From: Nephrocerus scutellatus
Taxonomy: Eukaryota > Arthropoda > Insecta > Diptera > Pipunculidae
Direction of reading: 5' to 3'
Length of the DNA stretch: 64,000 bases
Assembly (NCBI GenBank): GCA_947095585.1
Contig: OX352761.1
Span: 65,052,882 to 65,116,881 of the forward strand
Under the pieces are notes generated by a model, which saw nothing but the letters and a program-made list of their open reading frames with translations, ran no database searches and was not told where the DNA came from. Positions 1 through 11,059 of the stretch are shown piece by piece. Position 1 is the stretch's first letter. Each line of letters begins with the position of its first letter. The translations under genes were made by a program, and so were the position numbers.

Positions 1-770
1 AAAACAATGAAAAAAGCGAACCACGCTTTTCATTTGGTGCACCCGCTACTTAAAAGACGAAACGGTCTGTCCAACAACACCAGGCTGCTTATCTACAAGC
101 AACTCATCAGGCCAGTGATAACCTATGGCTACCCCATATGGTTCACCGTCTCACCAACAACGATGAAGAAGATCTCCCTATTTGAAAGGAAGGTACTAAG
201 GATCTGTACAGGACTCTGGAGGGTGACAAACAGCTATAAGTTTGTGTCGACTACAAAACTATACGAAGCAGCAGGTCTGCTGCCAATAACTGACCACTTG
301 TTCCGAATGGCGAGGAAATTCGTCGACGCATTGGAAACACATCCAAGTCCTGAGATGCAAGGACTGCGAATCGAGGAAATCGAGCCAAGTCACCGGTACA
401 TACACATAAGAGGATTCACTGATGCTAGATTCGATGACATCTTTAACAATCAAGACGTCTCCTTCTACGAGAAGGCGGGCAACCAATATTACAGAGGCTG
501 AAGTTCGCCCTGTTTATACGCCGCTTAATATTTTTCATTCTTATTTTATTTTAAAATTATTGTTTAAAATTTAATTACATTAAAAATTAACATGTAGTAG
601 ATTAAGTAGTAAAAAATATTGTTTAAAAATAAACAATACCAAAAAAAAAAAGACAATGTAAATACGTCGGGCCCCTTTTGTTGAGCCGACACATATTAAT
701 ATTATTTATAAGTTTAGTTTTAAATCAAAATTGTATATTACTTTAATGTTTAATAAAAATATCTTAATCT
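1..770 (+). mobile_element. 3' end of a non-LTR retrotransposon (Jockey-like LINE)
   Basis: The window opens inside a LINE. Coding sequence runs to 501. An AT-rich 3' tail follows, with an A-run near 640-650 and a possible small GTCGG/GCCGAC hairpin near 667-692. The junction with the BEL/Pao element is near 770, where BEL reading stops abruptly, so the LINE probably truncates that element or shares a deletion breakpoint with it. The exact 3' end and any target duplication cannot be fixed by eye. Confidence 0.7.
7..501 (+). CDS. C-terminal part of a LINE reverse transcriptase ORF2 (partial)
   Basis: 164 residues are open to a natural stop. The stretch LLIYKQLIRPVITYGYPIW is the classic segment after the RT thumb in Jockey-superfamily LINEs, followed by FERKVLRICTG. 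The catalytic FADD region lies upstream of the window, so only the region after the polymerase core is present. In the intact family this protein would copy element RNA at a nicked target. The first Met at 7 is probably internal. No frameshift is seen in this piece, so the copy may be fairly young. Jockey is my best guess at the clade; I cannot name the family. Confidence 0.8.
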   Translation: MKKANHAFHLVHPLLKRRNGLSNNTRLLIYKQLIRPVITYGYPIWFTVSPTTMKKISLFERKVLRICTGLWRVTNSYKFVSTTKLYEAAGLLPITDHLFRMARKFVDALETHPSPEMQGLRIEEIEPSHRYIHIRGFTDARFDDIFNNQDVSFYEKAGNQYYRG

Positions 771-2030
771 TTATATAAATCGCACGCTCGTAGATCCGAA
801 GAGATCACCTTTAATTTGTAGCCAGGCTTCCAAGATTGCTGGAGGGAGTCTATCATCCCACCCCAAGTTCTGCATCCAAAGGCTTTGGAACAATATCTTC
901 ACTTTAATCATTATTGGGGATAACCATCCCAAAGGATCAAAGGTGCGGCTGGCATCTGATAATAAAGTGCGTTTAGTGTGAAATGCTCGTTCTGGCAAAT
1001 TCGCGGTAAATTTAAATGTATCTTCGTAAGGATCCCATTGAAGACCTAATACCTTTGCAGCGCTGGAGGGTTCTCCTATGTCTTTCATTGCTCTTTCGTC
1101 CGCGTCTTGATTCCGAACGAATGATCGTAGCTCGTCATTATTTGTGAGGAACTTGCGCATTCTGAACCCATGCTTGCTCAATGCGATAGTTACATGCTTC
1201 ATAACTTCTATGATTTTCGTCGCACTAGTAGCTCCAGTCATCATATCGTCCACGTACATATCTTCCAATATAATCTGTGCTGCTTCGGGATGACTTGATT
1301 GCATTTGACAGCCAATTTCCTTTAAGCTACGTGTTGCTAAGTACGCTGCTGATGCCGTGCCATATGTGAGTGTTTTCAATCGGTAAACTGCTGGTTGTTC
1401 ATGTTGGTTATTTCGCCACAAAATATTTTGGTACTCTTGATCTCGGTTTGACACCCACACCTGCCGGTACATCTTCTCTATATCTCCACACAGTACAAAT
1501 TCATGCTGGCGGAACTTTAGCAATATTTTGAGCAATGGTGGTTGCACAGTGGGACCGACCATTAGTATGTCGTTTAATGATATCCCGGTAGATGACTTTA
1601 CAGAAGCATCAAAAACCACTCTGAGCTTCGTGGTGGTGCTGTCTGCCTTCAATACTCCGTGATGAGGGATATAATATTTGATAGCAAGGTTGCAACTTTG
1701 TACCCTTTCCATATGCCCGAGCTTCTCATATTCCGGCATGAATGCCTTGTACATTGCTCCGAATTGTTCATAACGCTCGAATTTTCTTTCCATGGCCTTT
1801 AATCTATTATAAGTTGTGCCAAGAATGCTAGGGGTTTGTTTGAACGGCAGCTTTACAATGAATCTGTTGTCGTCTGCTTTCTTGGTTGTGGTCTGAAAAA
1901 GCTCTTCACATTTTAATTCGTCTGGGGTTCGTCTATTACTTTTCGGAAATTCTTCGATTTCCCAGAATCTGCGAAGGGAATTATCTATGTCTAAAAGAAT
2001 ATTAAAGTTAGTCAGATCAGTATTTTTCTG
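771..2030 (-). pseudogene. BEL/Pao reverse transcriptase (3'-truncated)
   Basis: The frame is open from just after the TAG at 2031-2033 down to 771, and 1793-771 is the part that starts with Met. It holds LRVVFDASVKS, FVLCGDIEKMYRQV (first catalytic Asp), LTYGTASAAYLATR and the catalytic YVDD box (MYVDDMMTGA). It then continues as LGLQWDP and FDPLGWLSP, the connection typical of BEL/Pao. RNase H and integrase should follow but are missing at the junction with the LINE. It shares a frame with the gag-protease ORF upstream and is separated from it by a single stop codon, so the element probably made one gag-pol polyprotein. Confidence 0.9.
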
Positions 2031-3494
2031 CTAGTTCTCGCCGCTTCCTCCGGCCACAATCCAACCGAACACAGTTTTAATTGCTGCCAAGCCACTTGGC
2101 AAGTGTAGTTTCTTCGATGCTAGTGATTTGAAGAAGATATCTACTCCCAAAAGCAAGTCGATTTGTCCGCTCTTGTTAAACATTGGATCAGCCAGCTGCA
2201 GCTCCTTCAGCATTTCGGCATCACGTTCTGATATTTTGTATGATTTGGATATGACGGATACTTTCGGGATGATGAATACCAGTGCTGTTAGTGTTTCTTT
2301 ACTATAAGTTGACTTAATGATCATCTCTGTGGAACCCTTTGTTGTCACCATTCCCGTTTCACCTAGCCCTTTTACCAAAATTCTAGCGTTTTTGCGCTCT
2401 AGCCTTAAATCCCGCACACATGCTTCAGAAATGAATGATGCCTGGGATGCAGAATCCAGTAATGCACGATATGTTTGGTAGTGACCATTGACGTCTTTAA
2501 TCATCACCAAGGCAGTTGGTAAGATATTGTGTGATGTTTCGGGATACGTGGTATAAGTTTTCAAGTCTGCTACATCTACGATGTCACTTGCAGCCTCATT
2601 TGTGGCTAGTTCAATTTTGTGGACTTGAGCGCTCGGTTGATTAGATTGCTTGGCTGCCCTCGATGTATCTGATGATTCATGTAGCGTGGTATGGTGTTTC
2701 CTTTGATAATGATAACACCTCGCTCTTGATCTGCACTCTTGAACCCGGTGTCCGCCATTTAAACAGTTGAAGCATCTATTGCTTGCTTGAATTGCTGCTA
2801 ACCTTTGTGTTGAGTTCATGCCTTGATAGGTGTCGCATTCATATATTCTATGCTCCTCTTGTTTGCAAATTGCGCATTTGCCAGTGACTCCAGTTGATGT
2901 AGCCACTGTATATGCTTGTGATACTGGTATCGCTCGATTTGGGATAATTTTCCTTGTGTAACCCTTTAATGACTCAGCCATATCTATGCGCTTTCCTAAG
3001 AATGTCAATAAGTCATTGAGAGTGGGAAATTCCTGCTCCGTTGTTTCCTGCGCCCAAAGAGATCTGGTTTCGTTGTCTAATTTATTAAGTGTGATATAAA
3101 TTAACCAAGGATCTCTTTTTTCGGCGTCCGCACCTAACGCCTTTAGTCCTCTAACTGCTTCATCGATTGTATCCGTCAATTTTCTGATGTTTACAGCATT
3201 TGGTTGTGTAATGTTTGGGTGCTCCATGAATGTCTTAATAAATCCGTTGACGGCATACCGTTTTCTGTCGTATCGTTTTATGAGCTTCTGTAGCGCCTCA
3301 TTATAATTAGAATCAGTCACTGGAAGATGCCGGATTAGTGCTAATGGTTCTCCTTTTAACACACCCCTCAGGTACTGAAACCTCTGCGCCGCTGTTAAAT
3401 TTTCTCGATCATGAATGGCGGAACTGTATAGGTCGAAGAATGATTGCCACTGCATGTAATCCCCTTCAAATACTGGAATATTTATTTTTGGCAA
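2031..3494 (-). pseudogene. BEL/Pao gag C-terminal part, zinc knuckles and aspartic protease
   Basis: 487 residues. The N-terminal third (PVFEGDYMQWQSFFDLYSS) is the DUF1759 gag domain. Cys/His knuckles follow (CAICKQEEHRIYEC, then CFNCLNGGHRVQEC). The retropepsin-like domain has ALLDSASQASFIS, with the expected D-S motif changed to LDSAS as usual in this family, then LLGVDIFF. The protein would package RNA and cleave the polyprotein. It ends in GGSGEN and a TAG, and RT coding resumes in the same frame. The apparent Met start is internal: a frameshift near 3500-3520 separates it from the gag N-terminus. Confidence 0.9.
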
Positions 3495-3501
3495 ACGAAC
3501 T

Positions 3502-3834
3502 TCAATGGCTTGGCGCTTGGCGTGTAGTATTCATGGTATTGTCTGCGAGTAATAACCTTGGTGTCTCAATGCTGCGTTCTCGTGCGATGGCATTTAACCT
3601 TGCAAGAACTATGTAATAATTGTCCTCAAAGTCTGGCAGGTCTGATTCGACGTCGCAATCAAGATCAAACATATCTTTTTCAATGTTTTGAAACTCATTA
3701 AGCAATCGCTGTACTCTCTCCTGCTTAACATATATTTCGTCTATGCTAGCGTTCTCCAAATTGCCACGAACATACGTTAACAATTTAGTCATTGAACCCT
3801 TGGTTTTGGCTCGTTGCCTTTTCAAGCTCTCCAT
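3502..3834 (-). pseudogene. BEL/Pao gag N-terminus (frameshifted from the rest)
   Basis: 110 residues, starting with MESLKRQRAKTKGSM. It is rich in charged helical sequence (DEIYVKQERVQRLLNEFQ), as at the coiled-coil N-terminus of BEL/Pao gag. The ATG at 3834 is the likely natural start of the polyprotein because it is the first Met after the primer-binding site and untranslated leader. It runs out of frame just before the next ORF, so one indel separates two otherwise continuous domains. Confidence 0.8.
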
Positions 3835-4219
3835 TTTATTACTTCACAAGAACTTTGATTGTGTTTCGTGAATAAGCCAAGGATAGTATTGTTTTCACTT
3901 AAAGCTTATCTAGTGAATTTGGATTAACAAAGGACGTTTGGCTTATTGACTAACGGATCGATCATAAATTAATGTTAGCTCACGATAGTGTATATATATT
4001 TTCACTCGGAACAATGTCCAGATTGTAAATTGGTAGTTACTACTCACTATTGATTATATTGGCTTTCTCAATAATTGCATGTGATCGCCTGGTGTTCCGC
4101 GTGTTCTTGTTTAGCGTGGCATTTTTTCCAATGTAATCTCCGTTATAGCTGATTTTTGAAATACCGCAATTCCGAATGCTGATTGATGACTCCGTTGTTC
4201 AGAATTCACAATATTTCGT

Positions 4220-4235
4220 CCACCCGGGGGCGCCA
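4220..4235 (-). promoter_or_regulatory. Probable primer-binding site of the BEL/Pao element
   Basis: The minus strand reads TGGCGCCCCCGGGTGG. It starts with TGG, the complement of a tRNA CCA end, and lies one base downstream of a sequence ending in CA. This is the expected position between 5' LTR and gag leader. The tRNA species is not assigned. Confidence 0.6.
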
Positions 4236-4236
4236 A

Positions 4237-4692
4237 TGTTTCTATGGATAAATGCTAATTTCTCCGTATCCAACTATTAAGAAAATTCATACCTTTTTTG
4301 ATTAGTTAGAGCTGGTTTTCCCTTTACTAACAAATATTCCGCAAATTATGCATGGCAGAATGTCACACGCAGCGCCAGTAAACAATTAAACACAAAATGA
4401 AAATATTTCGTATCAATTACTTTATTTAAACATTTAAAGAGATTATTGTGTTTTTGCAATCCAATGTCCAACAATTCTGACGATGGTTGTAAATTAAACA
4501 GTTCAAGCTTAGTATTCATGTATTTTTTATATTTATATATAATTTTATATTTGTGAGAACTTCCTCACCCTGAGACGCACAAATGGAACTGTAACAAAAT
4601 TCTATAATACTGAAAACGGGAACGGGAACGGGAAATTAGTTATCAATTCAATAAACCTTTTTTAGAGGGGTAGTCTTGATTATAATATAACA
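4237..4692 (-). repeat. Putative 5' LTR of the BEL/Pao element
   Basis: The inner edge (plus TGTTTCTATGG at 4237) abuts the primer-binding site. The outer edge is set at an ATAACA near 4692, giving TG...CA ends and a plausible length of about 456 bp. The outer edge is uncertain because a 21-bp string inside the LTR (about 4634-4654) recurs just outside it (about 4734-4754), and no second LTR survives for comparison. Confidence 0.45.
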
Positions 4693-4861
4693 GATCATTT
4701 TTACTGTCACTTATATACTAATGTCAACGATTTTAGTTATCAATTCAATAAACGTATGAACAATGGGAGCCTGTTTTTTCTGAAAATGATCTTTCTAAAT
4801 CATACGACTTTTTTTTTTCTTTTGATTTTTAAATTCTCCATATTAACATCGGGTGCCCGTG

Positions 4862-5400
4862 GCGGGCTGGTCAGATCTTGTGATCAACTTTTAACCCACT
4901 TTCTAAATCCCGATTTTATTAAAGCTTTGCACAAATGTGTATTTCCGATGACAACACCTTCTATTAAAACTTGGGACCCTCTGGTCTCGGGGGGCTCCCA
5001 TACAACTATTTTGCAAAATTTAATCAATTTTCTTCAAATTTTATACGCATGTGTATTTTTCGGTAGTCAACACTTTTTGTAAAAATTTGGAATTGATCGG
5101 CCCCCGTGGTCGGAGAGTACCAATACAAATTTTATAAAAAAAAAATCAGGTACTTTCTTCAAATTTTATACGCATGTATTTATATATCTAATAGACAACA
5201 CATTTTGTGAAAATTTGTTAGTGATCGGACCCGGAGTAGGGGGGCACCCATACAAATTTTATAAAAAAAGGTACCCGATTTTCTTCAAATTTTATCCCCA
5301 TGACCCCGGGAACCCATACAAATTTTGTAAAAAAAAGTACCCGATTTTCTTCAAATTTTATACATATGCGTATCTCAGATTAGAGAATTTAGAAGAAAAA
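4862..5400 (+). repeat. Satellite 2, decayed short array
   Basis: Four to five degenerate units of the roughly 120-bp repeat. Each unit shows CCCATACAAATTTTATAAAA, then CCCGATTTTCTTCAAATTTT, then a CATGTGTAT-like stretch. Orientation is the same as at 39883-42655. Unit lengths vary and one unit is short. ORFs across it are by-products of the repeat. Confidence 0.85.
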
Positions 5401-6065
5401 TTTTAATTTTTATTGTCTCGTTTATTACGAATATATATTATGAACTTCGATTTCCCACTTTAACTCGCAATAATTCTTGAAAGCATGGATGTCACAAAAT
5501 TTGCTCTTTTTTCTATAATTCGCGCATGCGTAAAGGGGTTCTCATCCTTATAATGCTCGGCTATATGCTTGGAACATCGTGGGCGTTAAGGAAAAGGAGG
5601 AGTTTGCTTAATCAAATAAGACAAACAAATTATTTAGCTACAAAATTCAAAGGGAATCCACAAAACTTAAGACTTAAACAAGCCTACGAAAAACTTTGTA
5701 AGTAATCAAGAAACAGGTTGCAGAAGCTCGGGATCTGCATTTCACCAACCAACTAGATCGTTCTATGGGAAATATCAAGGAAGAGTGGAATGTGGTGAAC
5801 ACTATTTTAGATAAAGGAAATAGTCTACTGTAATCCAAAGTTTAGATATTGATAACGAAGTAATTTCCGACGATTGCAGCATAGCTAATCGGTTCAATGG
5901 TTACTTTGTGGATATTTCCGTTAAACTAAAGCCAATGATCCCCTAGCATGATGGCTGCAATTGCAATCTTTCTGCACATCTTCTTGAAGAAAGATATCAG
6001 GCAAATAGTTTCGGCTTCGTGTCAATTACCACTGGTGAGATTTACAAGCAGATGTTGAGCGCTAT

Positions 6066-6398
6066 ATGTTTAACTTAAGCAGTGCCAACGGAATTTTTCC
6101 AAAGTTTATGAAATTTGAGGTTATTCCCTTACATAAAAATAGTAATAGGAAAGTAGTCTCCAACTATAGACCTATATCTCTGCTTCCAACTTTCAGTAAA
6201 CTTTTCGAAAAAAAAAACAGTAAAATCACTGATGGTTGCGTCCTTAGACAGAAAGAAATTTTTTGCGGAAGAACAGTCGGGTTTCGATCTGGTAAATCAA
6301 CTGAAGATGCTATCTTAAAAGTCTGTTATCATATGTATAAAGAACTTAATAAGTCAGTCGACTGCGGCACTATTTATAGATATGACTTAACCGTTTGA
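6066..6398 (+). pseudogene. LINE reverse transcriptase, fingers region
   Basis: Contains IPLHKNSNRKVVSNYRPIS and LLPTFSKLFEK, the RT motif 1-2 region of APE-type LINEs, then GFRSGKSTEDAIL. It stops in-frame just before the DxxxAFD motif A region, which is itself degraded. The next fragment at 6400 continues it after the stop. It has no coding capacity as it stands. Confidence 0.85.
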
Positions 6399-6399
6399 T

Positions 6400-6696
6400 A
6401 TGGTTGATCATAACCTGCTTTTAGAAAAGTTATACAATGCCGTTTTCAGGGGCATAATTTGTGTCTGGTTGGTGTCTTATTTAAAGGATAGGAAACAAAA
6501 AATTAAAATAAATGGGATTTACAGTAGTTCTCAGCAATTGAAGAACGGTGTACCACAAGGCTCTGTGTTGAGCCCAATGTTAATAATTTATATTAATTCA
6601 TTATTTTACCAAAACTTCAAAGGTAGCCTCACAGCGTTTGCAGATGATATTAACTTACACAACTGTACAAAGGCTTGCTTACCTCTACAAGAATAA
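6400..6696 (+). pseudogene. LINE reverse transcriptase, palm region with FADD box
   Basis: Shows VDHNLLLEKL, YLKDRKQKIKINGIYSS, then GVPQGSVLSPMLIIYIN and the catalytic FADD (TAFADDINLH). This continues the fragment ending at 6398. The key catalytic Asp pair is retained, although the gene is broken on both sides. Confidence 0.87.
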
Positions 6697-7246
6697 TTTT
6701 ATAGCGAGTAATTCATGCTCAAATACCTGCTTCAAAATCCAATTTGTAGAGTCATTTAAATATATTGGAGTTATTATTGACTTTAACTTGAATTGGAAAG
6801 CTTGCATACAATCCATATAATCGTATATAATGCTAATGTCCTAAGAAAATTTTAACTATGATTTACTATGGCTAAGCCAATTTCAACCTTCAGTACGGCA
6901 TTACAATCTGGGGCATACGAGCATATCTTAACGTATTTAAACCGTTAGCCCAGAAGCACATCGTTCGCATCATATGTGGCAAAATACATTTAAAGTCTTT
7001 AGAGAATACTTTTTGCGAAGTGGCAATATTGCTACCAGGTAGTCAAGCGTTTATAACTTGCGTGTCAATGATATGTCTTTTGTAAGTGTCTTTATCGCAC
7101 ATATAACTCATTTCTTGCATTATTACTTAGTTACTTCACCCACACATTTTAATAAACTACCGTACCGTATCAGAACCAATGACAACATTAAATCTTTTTT
7201 AAATAAGGTTAAGAGATGGCTGTTCTCAATTGATCTTGAGATTTGA
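6697..7246 (+). pseudogene. LINE reverse transcriptase C-terminal remnants
   Basis: Two recognisable pieces in different frames. ESFKYIGVIIDFNLNWKA, near 6750-6800, is the post-catalytic YLGV..D..L.W motif. A C-terminal HFNKLPYRIRTNDNIKSF piece runs at about 7140-7200 and is the tail motif of CR1/Jockey elements. At least three frame changes separate them. Confidence 0.7.
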
Positions 7247-7308
7247 CATTTTTTAAATATTATTTTTATTGTTAAATTGGTTTGTAACTCTAATACTGAA
7301 ATGAGCAA

Positions 7309-8438
7309 TTAATAAATCTTATCTAATCTAAATCTAGCAGGCATGTGATAGATCGCTAATATATTCCCTTTGATGTCTTGACCGTGACGACACGAACCTA
7401 GATGAACATTGTTAATACGTCCTAATGCCCAATGTCCTGGAGGAACGTTGTCGTCGGAATTAAGCAGACCCTCAATTTGGATTAACAGCGTGTTCAATTC
7501 TTCATAACGCAGTGTTGTTTGGCCAAGCACGCGTCGTAAATGGAACTTAACCGACTTAGCTGCGGCTTCACAAAATCCGTTGAAATGTGGTGATGCAGGG
7601 GGTACAAATGCCATTTTGTGTTGTTGAATGTGGCCTAGTTTGTTTTCTTCTTAAGACAAAAGTTCACGAAAATGTTTTAATTCGTTTGCTTCTCCTACAG
7701 TATTCGATGCTTATTCAAGATGAACAGCTTTGGTGGCCACACACGTGAATACGAAGACGAGATATGCTTTGTATATGGTGACCTTTTGTTGTTGGCTACC
7801 TTTTATTATATAGGGTCCAGCGTAGTCTACGCTCGTCTGTAGGAATGTACAGATTAAGTTAACCCGTGGTGGTGGTAATTGCCCGATAAGTTGCTCCTGG
7901 GTTATCTTTCTCTGCCGAAAACATTTGATACTCCTTGCCGCGGATTATGGTATATCGTTGTCTAATGATGGACATCATTAGTGTTGGACCTGCATGTAGA
8001 TTATTCTCGCGAGCTTCTCTAACTAATTTGTGTGTCATAGGGTGAAGGCCTGATAAAATAATCGGATGCTTGAGTTCGTATTGCTCCTTTGCGTGTTCCA
8101 GGCATCCACCGACTCGTAAAATTCCAGCGATATCTATGAATAGAGATAGAAAGGAAATATTAGATTTTTTAACTGCGAATTATAGCGCAAATAGTTTATC
8201 TCTTCAGCGAAGCTGGTAAGTTGCGCCTCATGCAACATAGTTTTGTATGACACGTACAATTCTCCTACTGTGCGATGGCTGATGACTCGGTTGTTGTAAT
8301 TTCGAAAATTGTGCTCTACACGTTTAAGCCAAGCTAAGACTTGAATAGCTTTCAGTATCGATTATTGACTTATTGTTTAGTTTTACTGGTTCTTTTGTTG
8401 CTAAGTTTGCGCAATAGTCTCGTTTTTCTTTTGTATTT
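7309..8438 (-). pseudogene. BEL/Pao integrase remnants
   Basis: The best piece (7614-7309) reads FVPPASPHFNGFCEAAAKSV, the C-terminal half of the integrase core with its catalytic Glu, then jumps from LLNSDD to VPPGHWALGRINNV. That jump implies an internal deletion joining the core to the C-terminal tail. The piece from 7700 to 7620 preserves an Asp-Asn-Gly-Thr-Asn-Phe-like motif in another frame. Between 7700 and 8430 the zinc-binding N-terminal region is only faintly visible. Confidence 0.75.
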
Positions 8439-8993
8439 TTAATGGTTCTGGGGACTGAACTGGTCCGGTCCTTGCCACCAAATGGAATTTTGAAGAAGTT
8501 CACTGGGAAGAATGCCACGAGTTCCTATATCTGCTGGGCTTTGCTTGGATGGAACGTATGACCAATGCTGAACATTCGGTGAATTTAATATTTCAGTGAC
8601 TCTGTTAATCACGAATACATTTCCCTTCCTAGGTGGGCTTACCAGCCAAGCAAGAATGGTAGTATAATCTGACCACAACGAAATTTGCGGAATTGAGGTA
8701 AGTGTCACTAGTGGGAGCAATCGGATCAGTAAAAGAGCCGCACATAACTCTAATCTAGCTGTTGTGGTGTACTTAATCGGTGCGACCTTGGTTTTCGCGA
8801 AATTTATGTTCGTTTGTACTTCTCCATTGTGACTTATGGTGCGGGCGTATATGAGGGCAGCATGTACAGTAATTGATGCGTTCGCAAACCCACACAGATA
8901 CAATGCTGTATTCGAATTTAGCCATCTTGGTATTTTCAGTTCTTCTAAACTGCTACGGATATTTGTCGATTGCGTTTTGACATCCACAGCCAC
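8439..8993 (-). pseudogene. BEL/Pao RNase H domain
   Basis: 184 residues containing IPRWLNSNTALYLCGFANAS, ARLELCAALLLIRL, SLWSDYTTILAWL and VPSKQSPADIGTRGI, the ordered landmarks of the BEL/Pao RNase H region. A conserved Asp in the GF-Asp-Ala-S motif is Asn here (GFANAS), so an active-site residue is probably lost. It sits between RT remnants above and integrase remnants below. Confidence 0.85.
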
Positions 8994-9081
8994 AGACTCT
9001 GAAATAGAATCTTTACTCCTATTGTAACAGGTGACAGCTATCCCAATGATTAGAACACGCGCGATGCCTCAGACAGCATGT

Positions 9082-9496
9082 TGAATTTTGTTGTTCCTGG
9101 TATGGACAGCTTAAACGAAAAACAATCGTCAAATTTAATTCCTAGAGCTGATATTAACTTTGTTCCTTCGGTTCCTTCTTTCTCGATCTTCTGCTGGTAT
9201 GTTCTCCAAAGGTTTTACATCGTTGGATGCCTATTTGCGAAGACGATACCCACCAAGTTCTAAAAGGGATATTAACTCACCTTGGTGCATGGTGAATTTT
9301 GTTGTTCCTGGTATGGACAGCTTAAACGAAAAACAATCGTCAAATTTAATTCCTAGAGCTGATATTAACTTTGTTCCTTCGGTTCCTTCTTTCTCGATCT
9401 TCTGCTGGTATGTTCTCCAAAGGTTTTACATCGTTGGATGCCTATTTGCGAAGATGATACCCACCAAGTTCTAAAAGGGATATTAACTCACCTTGT
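9082..9496 (-). repeat. Tandem duplication of a 211-bp reverse-transcriptase segment
   Basis: 9082-9285 and 9293-9496 are nearly identical direct copies at offset 211, with very few differences (for example acgata versus atgata). Read on the minus strand each encodes LLELGGYHLRK followed by LISALGIKFDDCFSF, the RT segment that normally occurs once. The duplication therefore happened inside the decayed element and is recent compared with its frameshifts. Confidence 0.85.
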
Positions 9497-10200
9497 GAAT
9501 TTATGGTCCATACAAAAACCTCGTCGTCGTGGTTTGCGGGGTACTTTCGGCATGTAGGTATGCTAATTTGCTGAAGCTGACGCCGTACCCCAGGTTTTTG
9601 TGAGAAGTCGGTAATGTTTCACTGGTAGTGATACTGAATTACGCAAAATAATACGTTGGTAGTCTGTGTCTGACATCTTAATCCACAGCTGACGGAACAT
9701 TTTTTCGATGTCCGCCATGATGATGTAACGATGTTTCCGGAATCTTATTAGTATCTCAATGTTCGATTGTCGAACTGTCGGTCGAAGTGGTCTTTGCTGA
9801 CGCTGCAAATACCACGCGCAGTTTGGTCGTTTAACTTCTTTCTTTAATTACGGGATGATGCGGTAGATAATACATTTTCTCATCAAGCAGGTCGTTCTGA
9901 TCTATTGTAATCAGCTCTATATGACCGACTGCTTCGTATTCTGCAATGAAATTTGAGTAACTGTGGTAGACTTTGGGGTTTCTCATCAGTTTTTGTTCCA
10001 GCGAGCTGAATCGCTTACTGCTTGGTTTATTGAGTCTCCCAATTAAGGTTTATTGGGCTTGAAAGGTAGTGGTAGCCTGAATTTACCCGAATTCAAGATC
10101 TTTAAATTGTTTACAGAGTGTTCAATACAAAGCGTCTCCTCTTCGGTGTACTGCTCAGCAGCTGGTAATTCTTCTGTCTCCCAGAATTTTCTCAATGATT
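9497..10200 (-). pseudogene. BEL/Pao reverse transcriptase N-terminal half
   Basis: 9808-9563 encodes NIEILIRFRKHRYIIMADIE then KMFRQLWI, the motif A region with the catalytic Asp, and ends in KTWGTASASAN. This matches the LTYGTASAAYL position of the other BEL element. Upstream, to about 10200, is a decayed linker with HHP-like residues. The YxDD box would fall between this piece and the duplicated segment and is missing. Confidence 0.75.
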
Positions 10201-10499
10201 AGTCGATATTCACTTCTTGAATAGACAGACAGGTGTGGAACGCCATTTGCTTTATAAATTCCCCCTACTATCCAGCCTAATTTCATTTTTTTTTAAAATG
10301 GAAATTCTGAACTGGTGGATGGTTTCGGCTCGGAAGAAACATTTGGAGGGGTCTGGTCAGCATGCTCCAGTGAATGGTAATTTTTCTTACTTCGGTGGCA
10401 TCTTACTTCCGACCTACAATGCAACGCGCTGTGTCCCTCTGCCAAAAAATTAAAACACCTGGCACTATCATTTAAATATAGCCTACAATCTTTTAACTA

Positions 10500-10830
10500 T
10501 ATTTGGATAAACTTGGAGCAATCACATAAACGATGTTGTTGGTTTGTGCACAATGAACAATTTGGTAATGATTCCTCTTCAGCGTGAAAACGTTTAACAG
10601 GTGCACAGTGTCTAGTTTGGTATTTATTTGTTTAGTGTTTTAAACCTTCAAGTGAATTCATTCGTTTGCTCAAGAAATTAAGGAAATCTTCAATTGTTGA
10701 TTCCTGGAGCCATAGTTGCAGCGTGATGTCATCCAGTTTCCTTTCTGCTAGAATGACTTCATCGCATGTATCATTCATGATAATTTCGCTTTCTGTCATT
10801 TGTGAGTTTTTGGAAAGCCTCAATATACCT
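10500..10830 (-). pseudogene. BEL/Pao gag remnant with zinc knuckle
   Basis: 10823-10632 encodes LQLWLQESTIEDFLNFLSKR, which aligns with the gag segment of the first BEL element (SLWAQETTEQEF then LLTFLGKR). Below it, around 10600-10520, a Cys-x2-Cys...His...Cys knuckle can be read (CSLCTNQQHRLCDC). Upstream gag is lost into a fragment of satellite 1. Confidence 0.65.
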
Positions 10831-10865
10831 AGGATCGTCTATCCGAAAATGTCGTACTCCCAACT

Positions 10866-10920
10866 GCCTTGTTCCTACGGAAACATTAGAATATGGTCTG
10901 GAATTTCGGGAACTAAGTAT
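10866..10920 (+). repeat. Isolated diverged satellite-1 fragment
   Basis: TTGTTCCTACGGAAA through GGTCTGGAATTTCGGGAACT is about half a satellite-1 unit (consensus TTGTTCCTATGGAAATTCTG ... GGTCTGGAATTTTGGGAACC). It lies alone inside BEL/Pao remnants, more than 4 kb from the next copy. Confidence 0.6.
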
Positions 10921-11059
10921 ATGTTTCCAACGCCCATTTATAATGACATTCCAGCTGTCAGTTTAAAGTACAAGACAAATTTGTTTGCTGGGCATTTTGC
11001 AACTAGATCCACGTTTTGATATTGTACATTAGTTCCGCATGTACCTCCGAGTATTGAAA

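Larger units (their letters stand above)
771..4692 (-). mobile_element. BEL/Pao LTR retrotransposon, 3'-truncated
   Basis: Reading the minus strand from 4692 down: probable 5' LTR, primer-binding site, gag, zinc knuckles, aspartic protease, then reverse transcriptase, which breaks off at about 771 before RNase H and integrase. The order and the protein families (DUF1759 gag, A17-type protease, RT with a YVDD box) fit BEL/Pao. Only one frameshift and one in-frame stop interrupt about 3 kb of coding sequence, so this copy is much less decayed than the second BEL element at 7309-11060. Confidence 0.88.
5440..7325 (+). mobile_element. Decayed LINE (Jockey/CR1-like), 5'-truncated
   Basis: A 1.9-kb non-LTR element in several frames. 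The linker between endonuclease and RT is recognisable near 5620-5930 (a Phe-Asn-x-Tyr-Phe motif near 5900). The RT core follows at 6066-6696 and the C-terminal domain to 7246. The 3' end is a run of AATAAATCTTATCTAATCT-type sequence near 7310-7325. No endonuclease is found and multiple stops and shifts are present, so it is an old 5'-truncated copy. Confidence 0.8.

Noticed and set aside
4693..4860. A second LTR copy outside the BEL/Pao LTR, suggested by the 21-bp direct repeat at about 4634 and 4734
   Set aside because: The match stops after 21 bp, and no TG...CA pair or longer homology supports another LTR.
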